NCBI RefSeq assembly: GCF_014641715.1
Contig: NZ_BMIG01000004.1
Span: 62,001 to 126,000, forward strand
Origin: Polaromonas eurypsychrophila
GTDB lineage: Bacteria > Pseudomonadota > Gammaproteobacteria > Burkholderiales > Burkholderiaceae_C
DNA: 64,000 nt
Reading direction: 5' to 3'
In this document: one piece after another, positions 34,390-43,159 of the stretch
How the letters are laid out: each line of letters begins with the position of its first letter
Position numbering within the stretch: position 1 is the first letter of the stretch
Translations under genes and position numbers: made by a program
Notes under the pieces: generated by a model
What the model saw: the letters and a program-made list of their open reading frames with translations, nothing else
Told to the model about the DNA's origin: nothing
Database searches by the model: none

Positions 34390-34815
34390 TTCGAACAAGC
34401 CGGGTCTCGCCCCGGCGGGCGACTCATTTTCTCTTGCTTCGCCAAGAGAAAGTAAGCAAAGAGAAGGCGACCCGATGGTCTGGGTCCTTCCGCTTCGCTC
34501 CAGGCAACCTGTGGTGCTCGTCAAAAGCGGGGTCTCGCTCGAACTCGGCTTCGCCTCAGACAATCGCGAGCCCTGATCCGCTTTTGCCTGCGCTCCTCGG
34601 CCCAGCCCGACGGGTGGCAGATAAGACAAATATCAGAGACCAAAATCCGGAGTCCTTGAAGCGCGAAGCGCTTCAAGGACGGGAATCCCAACAGACTGCC
34701 ATGTTTGCACGCGAGCGCAGCGCACGCGGCCAAATGAAGTCCCCCGCCATCGCCCAGCGGGGCGAGGGAGGGGTTAGGGGAGGGAGTGGGGAGTCGAAAC
34801 TACTGCCAACGGCAA
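34390..34815 (+). repeat. Long structured repeat, copy B
   Basis: The second copy, same orientation as copy A and about 2.75 kb downstream, lies between the ACBP gene and the CoA transferase stop and fills most of the 500-bp gene-free stretch 34336-34835. Hairpins: gccggg/cccggc near 34399-34415; a 10-bp stem 34427-34436/34443-34452; a 9-bp stem 34522-34530/34578-34586; and a perfect 13-bp stem 34652-34664/34668-34680 with a GAA loop. Conserved single-stranded blocks are the same as in copy A. No gene is supported. Confidence 0.8.
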
Positions 34816-34835
34816 GTCGCAAAGGTTTTGCGCCC

Positions 34836-36041
34836 TCAAGCCACGATGCCCCTTTTCCGTAATCCACGGATCTGCTCGGAGCTCAGCCCGAGTTCTTTCA
34901 GAACGACATCGGTGTCCTGCCCCAACACCGGTGCGTTGCGGCGATGGCTGCCGGGGGTGGCCGACAGTTTGGGCACAAAACCCGGCACAGCCAGTTCTGA
35001 GCCGTCGTCCATCGCTACTTTCTTTAGCATGCCGCGCGCTGCGTAGTGCGGGTCGGCGGCGATGTCGGCGACGGTGTAGATTTTCCCCGCGGGCACCTCG
35101 GCACGTTCCAGTGCGGACAGCACCTCTTCTACCGTCAGGCTGGTGGCCCATTGGCCAATCGCTTCGTCCAGCTCTTGCACGCGCAGCACGCGGCCGGCGT
35201 TGTCGGCCAGTGCCGGGTCGGCGGCCAGGTCGGGCCGGTGAATGCACAGCATGAGCCGTTTGAAGATGCTGTCGCCGTTGCCGGCGATCAGCGCATACGT
35301 CCCGTCGCTGCAGCGGTAGGCGTTGGTCGGTGCAATGCCGGGCATGGCACTGCCGGCCGGGCCACGAACTGCGCTGAACGCGCTGTACTCAGGCAGCAGG
35401 CTTTCCATGCAGTTGAAGACCGCTTCATACAGCGCCACGTCAATCACTTGCCCTTTGCCTGAAGCGTGGCGGTGCTGCAGCGCCATCAGGATGCCGATCA
35501 CGCCGTGTAATGCGGCGAGCGTGTCGCCGATGCTGACGCCGACGCGCACTGGCACCCGGCCCGGTTCGCCGGTCAGGTGCCGCAGGCCGCTCATGGCTTC
35601 TGCGACCACGCCAAAGCCCGGGCGGTCGCGGTAAGGGCCGGTCTGGCCGTAGCCGCTGATGCGCAGCATGATCAACCGCGGGTTCAGCGCCTGTAGCGTG
35701 TCGGGGCCCAGGCCCCAGCCTTCCATCGCGCCGGGGCGGAAGTTTTCAATCAGCACGTCGGCGTCCAGCGCGAGCTTGCGCACGATCTCCTGCGCCTCAA
35801 GCTGTCGCAGGTCCAGCGCCACGGAGCGTTTGTTGCGCGACTGCACCTGCCACCAGACCGAGGTGCCGTCTTTGAGCAAGCGCCATTTGCGCAGCGGGTC
35901 GCCCGTGCGAGGCGCTTCGATCTTGATGACGTCGGCACCGAAGTCGGCCAGCGTCTTGGCGGCAAAGGGACCGGCGATGAGCTGACCCAGCTCCACCACC
36001 TTCAGGCCCGCCAACGGGCCGGTGGGGGCCGCGGCCGTCAT
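34836..36041 (-). CDS. CaiB/BaiF family (class III) CoA-transferase
   Basis: A 401-residue family III CoA-transferase, which moves CoA between carboxylic acids through an aspartyl-CoA anhydride. The N-terminus (LAGLKVVELGQLIAGPFAAKTLADFGADVIKIEAP) is the classic nucleotide-type fold. The region FGVVAEAMSGLRHLTGEPG is typical, and a catalytic Asp candidate lies in GVSIGDTLAALHGVIGIL. The start at 36041 overlaps the PHA-system gene stop by 4 bp (ATGA). Substrates are unknown; related proteins act on formyl-, succinyl-, carnitine- or methylsuccinyl-type CoA esters. It is last in an apparent four-gene minus-strand operon. Confidence 0.9.
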   Translation of the reverse strand: MTAAAPTGPLAGLKVVELGQLIAGPFAAKTLADFGADVIKIEAPRTGDPLRKWRLLKDGTSVWWQVQSRNKRSVALDLRQLEAQEIVRKLALDADVLIENFRPGAMEGWGLGPDTLQALNPRLIMLRISGYGQTGPYRDRPGFGVVAEAMSGLRHLTGEPGRVPVRVGVSIGDTLAALHGVIGILMALQHRHASGKGQVIDVALYEAVFNCMESLLPEYSAFSAVRGPAGSAMPGIAPTNAYRCSDGTYALIAGNGDSIFKRLMLCIHRPDLAADPALADNAGRVLRVQELDEAIGQWATSLTVEEVLSALERAEVPAGKIYTVADIAADPHYAARGMLKKVAMDDGSELAVPGFVPKLSATPGSHRRNAPVLGQDTDVVLKELGLSSEQIRGLRKRGIVA

Positions 36042-36382
36042 TTGGCGGCGGGTTTCTTTTTGACCGCAGGCTCTTTTTTGGCAGTGGCCGATTTTTTGGC
36101 CAGCAAGATGTCGAGGTTCTTGACGATCTCGCCCTCGATCTTGTCCTTGAAGGCGCCGAGCAGAAAGCCCAGCTTGGCGTCGAGCTCCAGCAGGTCGGGC
36201 GTGACCCGCAGCTCGCCGCTGACGCCGGAGCGCGTAAAACTCACCAAGTCTTCGGTCTGGCCTTCTTCGTAGGTGCATTCCATGTCGAACTTTTCCTCCG
36301 CCATCTCGGCCCACTTGAAAGCGACCTTGCGCGCCTCGAGCAGGCCCAGGCTGTGTTTGCGTTCGATGTGGATGTCTGCCAT
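36038..36382 (-). CDS. Polyhydroxyalkanoic acid system family protein
   Basis: A 114-residue protein matching the PHA_gran_rgn family: HIERKHSLGLLEARKVAFKWAEMAEEKFDMECTYEEG, then SGELRVTPDLLELDAKLGFLLGAFKDKIEGEI. It ends in a Lys/Ala/Pro-rich tail like the DNA-binding tails of phasins. The family is found with PHA granule genes but its action is unproven. It lies 23 bp downstream of the aminopeptidase gene and overlaps the CoA-transferase gene by 4 bp. A phasin is encoded at 51.7 kb. Confidence 0.88.
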   Translation of the reverse strand: MADIHIERKHSLGLLEARKVAFKWAEMAEEKFDMECTYEEGQTEDLVSFTRSGVSGELRVTPDLLELDAKLGFLLGAFKDKIEGEIVKNLDILLAKKSATAKKEPAVKKKPAAK

Positions 36383-36405
36383 GTATTTGTCTCCGTGAGT
36401 TGCTT

Positions 36406-37485
36406 TTAGCGCGCCGCCAGCTGTTTCAGCCGCTCGTCTTTGGACAGGCTTGCCAGTTGCCGGACCTCATCATAAAACGCCTGCCAGTTGCCGCCGCTGC
36501 GCGCGAACAGGGTTTCGAAGCCGGGCACCAGGTCGTCATAGGCCGCTTGCGCGCCGAAGGAGGCGTTGTTGGCCTGTGCCACAAAGCGGTCGTAGCCGCC
36601 GATGCTGCCGGCCGGCACCGCCCATGATTTTCTAAGTTCGGCATACCTTTCCCTGAAGTCTTCAAGCGCTATGTTTTTCATAGCTATTTGCGCTTGTCGG
36701 GAAAGGGCGGGAGACGTTTTTGACTCATAAATGGCGGTCAAGGAACGGCGCGTGTCCTGGGACAGCGTACGAAACTGCAGCCGCTGTTGCTCCAGCGCGG
36801 CGTAGTCGGCTCTGGCCTTGTCCGAGCCCGAGGCCGCCAGCCAGCGCGCGACGCCCAGGCGCTCGACGGCGGTGGCGAAAGATTCGTTGAAAGGCGTGTC
36901 GTCCTGGACATAAACCACCTGGTGCGCGAGTTCGTGAAAAATCAGCCGTGCCAGGTCGCCCTCGGGGTAGACGACAAAGGTGCTGAGCAAGGGGTCGCCG
37001 CCGGCCCAGTTCATCCAGCCCAGGGTTGAATAGGCCGGAACGCCGTACACATGCACGTCCAGGCCCCTGGCCTGCAGGCGGGCGGCTTCGGCTCGGGCCT
37101 CTTTTTCGTCGAAGTAACCGCGGTAACCAACACAACCGGCCACCGGGAAACACCAGGTCTCGGGTTTCAGCGACAGCGCCGGCGAGGCGGTGACGTTCCA
37201 GACAACGGCCTTGCGCTGCAGGTCAACATAACGCTGGTAACTCGCGTTGTCGGGCAGGTGCAACTCACTGACTGCAAAGCTGCGTATGCGCTGGGCCAGT
37301 TCGAGCTTGGCCTTGAGTTTTTCAGGCGTCTGGCTGTCGCCCAGCCACTCGGGCAGCGGCCGCGCCGCATTCATCAGTTCCAAGTGGCCGCTGACCGATT
37401 GCCAGTAGTAGCCCAGGGTGCTGCAGCCGGACACGCCCAGCACCGCGAAGGCGAGGACGGCGATGGCAGGTTTTTGGAGGCGCAC
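36406..37485 (-). CDS. Putative zinc aminopeptidase lipoprotein (DUF2265-type)
   Basis: A 359-residue predicted aminopeptidase with a signal peptide and lipobox (VLGVSGCSTLGYYWQS), so probably a periplasm-facing lipoprotein. The zinc motif is IFHELAHQVVY (HExxH) near residue 190, followed by NESFATAVERLGVARWL, which supplies the third ligand. The start is GTG 37485, five bases after the molybdopterin oxidoreductase stop. Around residues 255-275 (ESKTSPALSRQAQIAMKNIA) the coding sequence includes an antisense copy of an interspersed repeat, read through in frame and probably adding a few residues. Confidence 0.86.
   Translation of the reverse strand: MRLQKPAIAVLAFAVLGVSGCSTLGYYWQSVSGHLELMNAARPLPEWLGDSQTPEKLKAKLELAQRIRSFAVSELHLPDNASYQRYVDLQRKAVVWNVTASPALSLKPETWCFPVAGCVGYRGYFDEKEARAEAARLQARGLDVHVYGVPAYSTLGWMNWAGGDPLLSTFVVYPEGDLARLIFHELAHQVVYVQDDTPFNESFATAVERLGVARWLAASGSDKARADYAALEQQRLQFRTLSQDTRRSLTAIYESKTSPALSRQAQIAMKNIALEDFRERYAELRKSWAVPAGSIGGYDRFVAQANNASFGAQAAYDDLVPGFETLFARSGGNWQAFYDEVRQLASLSKDERLKQLAAR
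36666..36721 (+). repeat. Interspersed short repeat, atagctgcttgcgc family, copy 6, inside the aminopeptidase gene
   Basis: The plus strand reads cgctatgtttttcatagc, tatttgcgcttgtc, gggaaagggcgggagacg and a short T run: the full family layout within minus-strand coding sequence, with the frame intact. Confidence 0.65.
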
Positions 37486-37490
37486 AGGCT

Positions 37491-39593
37491 TTAGAGCGCA
37501 GCCGCCTCGTCAAGTTGCACTTCGACCAGGCAGTCGTAGAACACCGGGCCGCGCCCGAGGTCGGTCAGGCGCTGGCTGGTGAGCTGGTTGACGTTGGTGC
37601 CGTCCAGCCCGAGCTTGCGCCACCAGACGCCCAGGCCGTTGACCACGCCGGGCCGGGCACGTTTGGAGACCTCGGCCTTGCAGCGGTAACTTCCGCGCTG
37701 GTTGAAGACGCGCACCACGGCGCCGTCCGGAATGCCGCGCGCGGCGGCGTCGTCGGCATGGATTTCGAGCAGCGGCTCGCCTTCGATGTCGCGCAGGCTT
37801 TTGACATTGACAAAGGTCGAATTGAGAAAATTGCGCGCCGGCGGCGAAATCATGGCCAGTGGAAATTCGCCGGAGCTGCCTGCGGTCTCGTGGTTGTCCA
37901 GTTGGTCGGGCAGGCCATCCAGGCCTTGCGCAGCCAGCCGTGCGCTGAAAAATTCGCACTTGCCCGACGGCGTGGGAAACACCCCCTCGGCAAACGGGGC
38001 ATCCGGAATCGGCAGGGTGGCAAAACCCTTGTCCAGCAGCTCGCTGAAATCAACCTTGTCACCGTCCGGGTGGCTGAAGGCCGCGCGGCACAGGGTTTCG
38101 TCGTCTTCCAGAAAGCAGGGCTCGGTGAAACCCATGCGCGCCGCCAGCGCGCGGAAGATGGCGCTGTTGGGCCGCGCCTCGCCGACTGGTTTGATCGCCG
38201 GCCGGTTCAGCAACACGTCGGTGTGGCCGTAAGACGCGTGGATGTCCCAGTGTTCGAGCTGGGTAGTCGCCGGCAGGATGAAGTCGGCGTAGTCGGCCGT
38301 GTCGGTCTGGAAATGCTCCAGCACCACGGTGAACAAATCCTCGCGCTCAAAACCCTGCACCACCTTGCCGGATTCGGGCGCGACGGCCACCGGGTTGCTG
38401 TTGTAGACAATCAGCGCCTCAATCTTCGGCCCGAAGCCCGGCGAACTGTCCCGCAGCAGGTCGTCGCCGATGGTGATCATGTTGAGGGTGCGCGGCCAGC
38501 GCCCGGCCAGCAGGTCGGGCCGCTGCACCGCCGCCTTGTTGATCGGGAACATGCCCGAGCTCGACAGCAGCAGGCCGCCGGCGCGTTGCCGCCAGGCACC
38601 GGTCAGCGCCGGCAGGCAGGCAATCGCGCGCGAGGCATTGCCGCCGCCGCGCACGCGCTGCATCCCGTAGTTCAGGCGTATCGCCGCCGGTTTTGTCGTG
38701 CCGTAGTCGCGCGCCAGGCCGGTGATCTGCGCCACCGGCACATCGCAGACTTCAGCGGCGCGCGCTGGCGGCCACAATAACGCACGCGCTTTCAACTGGT
38801 CCCACCCGACGGTGTGTTGTGCGATGTAGTCGTGGTCCAGCCAGTCGTTGACGATCAATTCATGCATCAGCGCCAACGCCAGCGCGGCGTCGGTGCCGGG
38901 CCGCAGCGCGATGTGTTCATGGCATTTGTCGGCGGTTTCGGTCTTGCGCGGGTCGATGCAGACGATACGTGCGCCCTGGCGCTTGGCTTCCTGCACATGG
39001 CGCCAGAAATGCAGGTTGCTGCCAATCGAGTTGCTGCCCCAGATGATGATGAGTTGGGACCCGGCAAAAAACTCGACCTTCATGCCGACCTTGCCGCCCA
39101 GGGTCTGCACCAAGGCTTCGCCGCCTGCCGCCGAGCAGATGGTGCGCTCCAGCAGTGAGGCACCCAGCTTGTTGAAAAAGCGCGCTGCCATGCCTTCGGC
39201 CTGCACCAGGCCCATAGTGCCGGCATAACTGTAGGGCGCGATGGCCTCGGGGTTACGCGCGGCGATGCCTTTCAGGTGTGTCGCGATCTCGTCCAGCGCG
39301 CTGTCCCAGCTCACAGGCTCGAAGCGCCCCGCGCCTTTGGGTCCCACCCGTTTGAGCGGTTGCAGGATGCGCTCCGGGTGATAGCTGCGCTCGGTGTAGC
39401 GCGAGACCTTGGTGCAAAGCACGCCGCCGGTCTGGGGGTGGTCCGGGTTGCCCTGGACCTTGACCGCCACGCCGTTTTCCAAAGTGGTCAGCAGGGCGCA
39501 GGTGTCCGGGCAGTCGTGGGGGCAGGCGCCGCGCACCTGGCTGGAGGTTTTCACCAGACTGACGTCTGGGGTGATTCCGATTGCTGTCGTCAT
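37491..39593 (-). CDS. Molybdopterin-dependent oxidoreductase
   Basis: A 700-residue member of the bis-MGD (DMSO reductase) superfamily. The N-terminal iron-sulfur motif is ACPHDCPDTCALL with a distant GGVLCTK, giving the four Cys of a 4Fe-4S site. Cofactor-binding segments include IIWGSNSIGSNLHFWRHV, IVCIDPRKTETADKC and ETWDIHASYG-like sequence near LEHWDIHASYGHTD. The molydop-binding domain is C-terminal (LEIHADDAAARGIPDGAVV). There is no Tat signal, so it is probably cytoplasmic. The substrate is not evident. It is the first gene of the minus-strand group that runs through aminopeptidase, PHA-system protein and CoA-transferase. Confidence 0.88.
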   Translation of the reverse strand: MTTAIGITPDVSLVKTSSQVRGACPHDCPDTCALLTTLENGVAVKVQGNPDHPQTGGVLCTKVSRYTERSYHPERILQPLKRVGPKGAGRFEPVSWDSALDEIATHLKGIAARNPEAIAPYSYAGTMGLVQAEGMAARFFNKLGASLLERTICSAAGGEALVQTLGGKVGMKVEFFAGSQLIIIWGSNSIGSNLHFWRHVQEAKRQGARIVCIDPRKTETADKCHEHIALRPGTDAALALALMHELIVNDWLDHDYIAQHTVGWDQLKARALLWPPARAAEVCDVPVAQITGLARDYGTTKPAAIRLNYGMQRVRGGGNASRAIACLPALTGAWRQRAGGLLLSSSGMFPINKAAVQRPDLLAGRWPRTLNMITIGDDLLRDSSPGFGPKIEALIVYNSNPVAVAPESGKVVQGFEREDLFTVVLEHFQTDTADYADFILPATTQLEHWDIHASYGHTDVLLNRPAIKPVGEARPNSAIFRALAARMGFTEPCFLEDDETLCRAAFSHPDGDKVDFSELLDKGFATLPIPDAPFAEGVFPTPSGKCEFFSARLAAQGLDGLPDQLDNHETAGSSGEFPLAMISPPARNFLNSTFVNVKSLRDIEGEPLLEIHADDAAARGIPDGAVVRVFNQRGSYRCKAEVSKRARPGVVNGLGVWWRKLGLDGTNVNQLTSQRLTDLGRGPVFYDCLVEVQLDEAAAL

Positions 39594-39656
39594 AAATAGA
39601 ACTAGATTTTCTTACAAGGAGATCGCCCGGCATGCGCTTCGTGCAGGGCACGCACT

Positions 39657-40785
39657 ATGAAAACATTCCACACTTTGGGGCGAACCCTCATCGTAGCTGT
39701 CCTGGCGCTTGTTGGTGAGGCGGTGCACAGCCAGGACGGGGCCGGCAAGACCTCCATTGTGCTGGGTCAAACCCTTGCCCTGACCGGCCCAGGTTCCTCG
39801 CTGGTCCGGTATTTCCATCAGGGCGCCAAGCTTTACTTTGACAATATCAACGCGGCTGGCGGCATCAGCGGCCGCAAGATCGAACTGGTGACGCTGGACG
39901 ACCAGGGCAACCCTGCCAACACCGTCGCCAACACCAGGAAGCTGCTCGACCAGGGCGTGCTATCGCTGTTTGGCTTTTACGGTTCACCGCAAGTGACGGC
40001 CGCCTACCCCTGATCAAGGACAGCGATGTGCTGCTGTTTGCGCCCATGGCGGCGGCGGACGAATTTCGCGGTGCGTTGTATCCCAATGTCTACTCCTTGC
40101 GACCGGGCAACTCGGAAGAAGCTGCGGCCATCACCAAACACGCTGCTGCCCTGGGCGCCCGCAAGCTGGCCATCCTGCATGCCAATGATGGCGAGTCGTT
40201 GGCTGCGCTGGACTCGGCCCATCGGACCATGACCAGCATGGGGGCCAATCTGCTCGCTAGCGCTGCCTTTTCCAGCGGCGCGCTGGCTGGCGGTGTGGAC
40301 AAGGCGCTGGCGCCTGGAGCCGAGTCCATTCTGGTGATCGGCGACTTCCAGAGTGCCGCGTCGGTGGTGCGGGAGATGCGGGCCAAGGGGTTTCGCGGGC
40401 CGATTTACGGTTTCTCCAACACCGGTGAAAGCCTGCTGGCCGAGCAGCTTGGAAAGTCAGGCGCTGGCGTGGTGGTGGCACGCGTGGTGCCGAAAGTGAC
40501 GGCACCAAGATTGCGCTGGTGCGTGAACTTCAGGCCGATGCCGATGCCGCCGAGCTGGACAAACCCAATGTCTACATGGTGGAAGGTTACATCGCCGCGC
40601 GCCTGTTCACCGAGGCTTTGCGCCGCATCAGCAGGGACCCGACGCGGGCCAGGCTCAGAAAGGCCATCGAGGGCCTGGACGACCTCAACATTGGCGGATT
40701 TCGCGTTCACTTTGTTGAAGACCGGGTCGCTTCGCGGCTTGTCGAATGGGGCCTGATCGATTCGCAGGGAAGAGTGCGGGAATAG
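39657..40785 (+). pseudogene. Branched-chain amino-acid-type ABC substrate-binding protein, broken by two frameshifts
   Basis: The ancestral protein would be about 375 residues, a paralogue of the gene at 40937. It survives in three pieces: 39657-40013 (signal peptide and first lobe, ending SPQVTAAYP), 40015 to about 40500 (LLFAPMAAADEFRGALYPNVYS onward) and about 40498-40785 (ELQADADAAELDKPNVYMVEGYIAARL). Adding one C in the run near 40010 and one A in the run near 40497 would restore a single frame. Both lesions sit in homopolymers, so sequencing error is a live alternative. If real, the gene is recently inactivated, since the rest of the sequence is well conserved. Confidence 0.85.
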
Positions 40786-40936
40786 TTGGGGCGCCGCGAC
40801 AAAAATCTAACTTAAATCAACGGCTTTACCTTTCCGTCCTGTTTTCTCAAATCTAAAAGTGATAATTTTGCGAAAAATGCGTCAAATGACACAGTCGCTT
40901 TTACGCACCGGTGGAGCACCTTGCGACAATGTATGC

Positions 40937-42070
40937 ATGCTAATTAATCGCCGAAAATTTTCTTTCACCGCCGGTGCCGCCATGCTGGCCGGTTTCAATA
41001 TTGCCAAGGCCCAGAGCGAGTCCAGGATCGTCCTGGGGCAGTCAGCGCCCTTTACCGGCCCTGCCGCGCAGCTTGGCATCCAGTTTTATCAGGGCGCCAA
41101 AGTCTACTTTGACCAAGTCAACGCCCAAGGCGGCGTCGGCAAGCGGCTGATCGAAATCCGCAACCTCGATGACGGCTACGAGCCGGACCGTTGCGCTGAA
41201 AACACCCGCAAGCTGCTGGCCGATGATGTGTTTGCGTTGTTCGGTTATGTCGGTACCCCCACCAGTTTGGCGGCCCTTCCGCTGGCCACCAGGGACAAGG
41301 CTCCGTTCATTGCGCCTTTCACCGGCGCCATGGCGCTGCGTGAGCCCTTCAACAAATACGCGTTCCACGTCCGCGCGTCGTACAACGACGAGACCGGGCT
41401 GATCGTCAAACAGCTCACCAGCCTGGGGCTGAAAAAAATCGCGGTGTTCTACCAGAACGACGCCTACGGCAAGGCTGGCCTCGACGGGGTGACGCTGGCG
41501 CTGGGCGCGCAGAACCTCAAGACGGTGGCACAGGCCACCGTCGAACGCAATTCGGTGGATGTGGCCGGGGCCGTCAAGACCCTGGTGGCGGCCGGCCCCG
41601 ACGCGGTCGTGCAAATTGGTGCGTATAAGGCCTGCGCGGCTTTCATCCGCGAGGCGCGCAAGGCCGGTTACGGCGGCACTTTCTACAACGTGTCTTTTGT
41701 CGGTACGCAGGCGCTGGCCGACGAACTTGGCAAAGACGGTGCCGGTGTGGTGGTGTCGCAAGTCATGCCCTCGCCTTACAATGCCGCCCGGCCGATCGCG
41801 CGCGAATTTGTCGACGCGGTCAAGGCCGCCGGCAAGGACGCCCAAGCCAACTTCTCCAGTATGGAAGGGTATATTGCCGCCAGGCTGCTTGTTGACGGCC
41901 TCAAGCGCGCCGGTGCCAAACCGACGCGCGAGTCGCTGATCACTGGTCTGGAAGGCTTGGGCAGCCAGTCGCTGGGTGGTTTTGCAGTGAGCTTTTCGCC
42001 GACCGACCACGTGGCGTCAAGTTTTGTCGAGCTGTCCATGCTGACCGGCGACGGGCGCGTGCGCACCTGA
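40937..42070 (+). CDS. ABC transporter substrate-binding protein (Leu/Ile/Val-binding type)
   Basis: A 377-residue periplasmic binding protein of type I fold. The N-terminus (NRRKFSFTAGAAMLAGFNIAKAQ) resembles a Tat or Sec signal with a twin Arg. The mature part starts RIVLGQSAPFTGPAAQLG and shows the usual GAKVYFDQVNAQGG and AVFYQNDAYGKAGLDGV segments. The likely start is ATG 40937; the longer frame upstream lacks a signal. No cognate permease or ATPase genes are adjacent, so it may be an orphan or serve a distant transporter. Ligand unknown. The upstream paralogue is frameshifted. Confidence 0.9.
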   Translation: MLINRRKFSFTAGAAMLAGFNIAKAQSESRIVLGQSAPFTGPAAQLGIQFYQGAKVYFDQVNAQGGVGKRLIEIRNLDDGYEPDRCAENTRKLLADDVFALFGYVGTPTSLAALPLATRDKAPFIAPFTGAMALREPFNKYAFHVRASYNDETGLIVKQLTSLGLKKIAVFYQNDAYGKAGLDGVTLALGAQNLKTVAQATVERNSVDVAGAVKTLVAAGPDAVVQIGAYKACAAFIREARKAGYGGTFYNVSFVGTQALADELGKDGAGVVVSQVMPSPYNAARPIAREFVDAVKAAGKDAQANFSSMEGYIAARLLVDGLKRAGAKPTRESLITGLEGLGSQSLGGFAVSFSPTDHVASSFVELSMLTGDGRVRT

Positions 42071-42113
42071 ACGAGCTGCACGCGCGCGAGGTGGTGCCAA
42101 CAACGCTATTGTT

Positions 42114-42159
42114 TTAATAGCTGTTGATGCAGGTCGAATATGGGGTTGGAAGCCTTTTT
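42114..42159 (+). repeat. Interspersed short repeat, atagctgcttgcgc family, copy 7
   Basis: It reads cgctattgttttaatagc, tgttgatgcaggtc, then tatggggttggaagcc and a T run, downstream of the binding-protein stop. The rest of the 234-bp gap up to 42304 holds nothing recognisable. Confidence 0.6.
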
Positions 42160-42304
42160 GCTCAGAAAACAAGGCAATCCATGGTTCTGCTGCCTGTCTC
42201 TGGAATGATCCGCTGGCTGCGTCGCCGTGGCCACCGTGTCAGTTATGCTTGAAGCCGACCGGCCGTGCCCCATGCGCCGGCATTCACCCGCCCCTCCTAT
42301 TGCC

Positions 42305-43159
42305 ATGCGCCTGCTGCTCAGCCTCGTCACTCTGATGCGCCCCCACCAATGGCTCAAGAACACCTTTGTGTTCGCCGGGCTGATGTTCAGCGAGGCCTGG
42401 AACAACGGGCCCTTGGCGCTGACGGTACTGAACGCCTTTGCGGCCTTCTGCTGTTTCTCCAGCCTGGTCTACATCCTCAATGATTGGCACGACCGTGCCG
42501 CCGATGCCCGCCACCCGGTCAAGCGCCTGCGTCCGCTGGCCAGCGGCGCGGTGCAGCCGGGCGCGGCGCTGGGCCTGGCGGCTGTGCTGCTGGGGGTGGG
42601 CTTGGCGCTGGCGGCTGGCAATATCAAGCTGCTGGTGCTGCTGGGCATGTATGTCGCGCTGAACCTGGCCTACTCCCTGCATCTCAAGCATGTGCCGGTG
42701 GTCGACGTGACCATCATCGCCTCGGGCTTCATGCTCAGGCTGCTGGCTGGCACGCTGGCGGTCGGCATCCCGCCTTCGCGCTGGTTGCTGCTGGCGGGCC
42801 TTTTTGTGGCGCTGTTCCTCGGTTTTTCGAAACGCAAGGCAGAAAGTTTTCATGACGAGGCCGACCAGCGCGCCGTGCTCGAGCACTACCCGCCGGCCCT
42901 GCTGGACGTCTTCATGGCGGTGACCATGACGGCCTCGTTGATGACCTACGGCCTGTTTGCCGCGAGTGCCGAGGCCCAGCGCCAGCATGGCGACCGCCTG
43001 CTTTACACGGTGCCGATTGTGGTTTTTGCCATGCTGCGTTATGCCTTCCAGGTGCACCGCGGTCGCGGTGAGGATGTCTCGCGCGACCTGCTGCGTGACC
43101 GCTGGATTCTGATCGCTCTGGCTGGCTGGCTGATGGTGTTTCTGGGGCACCGCTTTTGA
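42305..43159 (+). CDS. UbiA-family prenyltransferase, decaprenyl-phosphate phosphoribosyltransferase-like
   Basis: A 284-residue membrane prenyltransferase with about eight hydrophobic segments. The first Asp-rich motif is NDWHDRAADARHP, the form NDxxDxxxDxxHP that marks DPPR-synthase-type UbiA proteins rather than 4-hydroxybenzoate prenyltransferases. The N-terminus RPHQWLKNTFVFAGLMFS is also typical of that group. In mycobacteria the homologue joins PRPP to decaprenyl phosphate. The ATG at 42305 is chosen because it opens directly on the first conserved segment. It is translationally coupled to the next gene (TTG 43156 overlaps its stop). Confidence 0.85.
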   Translation: MRLLLSLVTLMRPHQWLKNTFVFAGLMFSEAWNNGPLALTVLNAFAAFCCFSSLVYILNDWHDRAADARHPVKRLRPLASGAVQPGAALGLAAVLLGVGLALAAGNIKLLVLLGMYVALNLAYSLHLKHVPVVDVTIIASGFMLRLLAGTLAVGIPPSRWLLLAGLFVALFLGFSKRKAESFHDEADQRAVLEHYPPALLDVFMAVTMTASLMTYGLFAASAEAQRQHGDRLLYTVPIVVFAMLRYAFQVHRGRGEDVSRDLLRDRWILIALAGWLMVFLGHRF

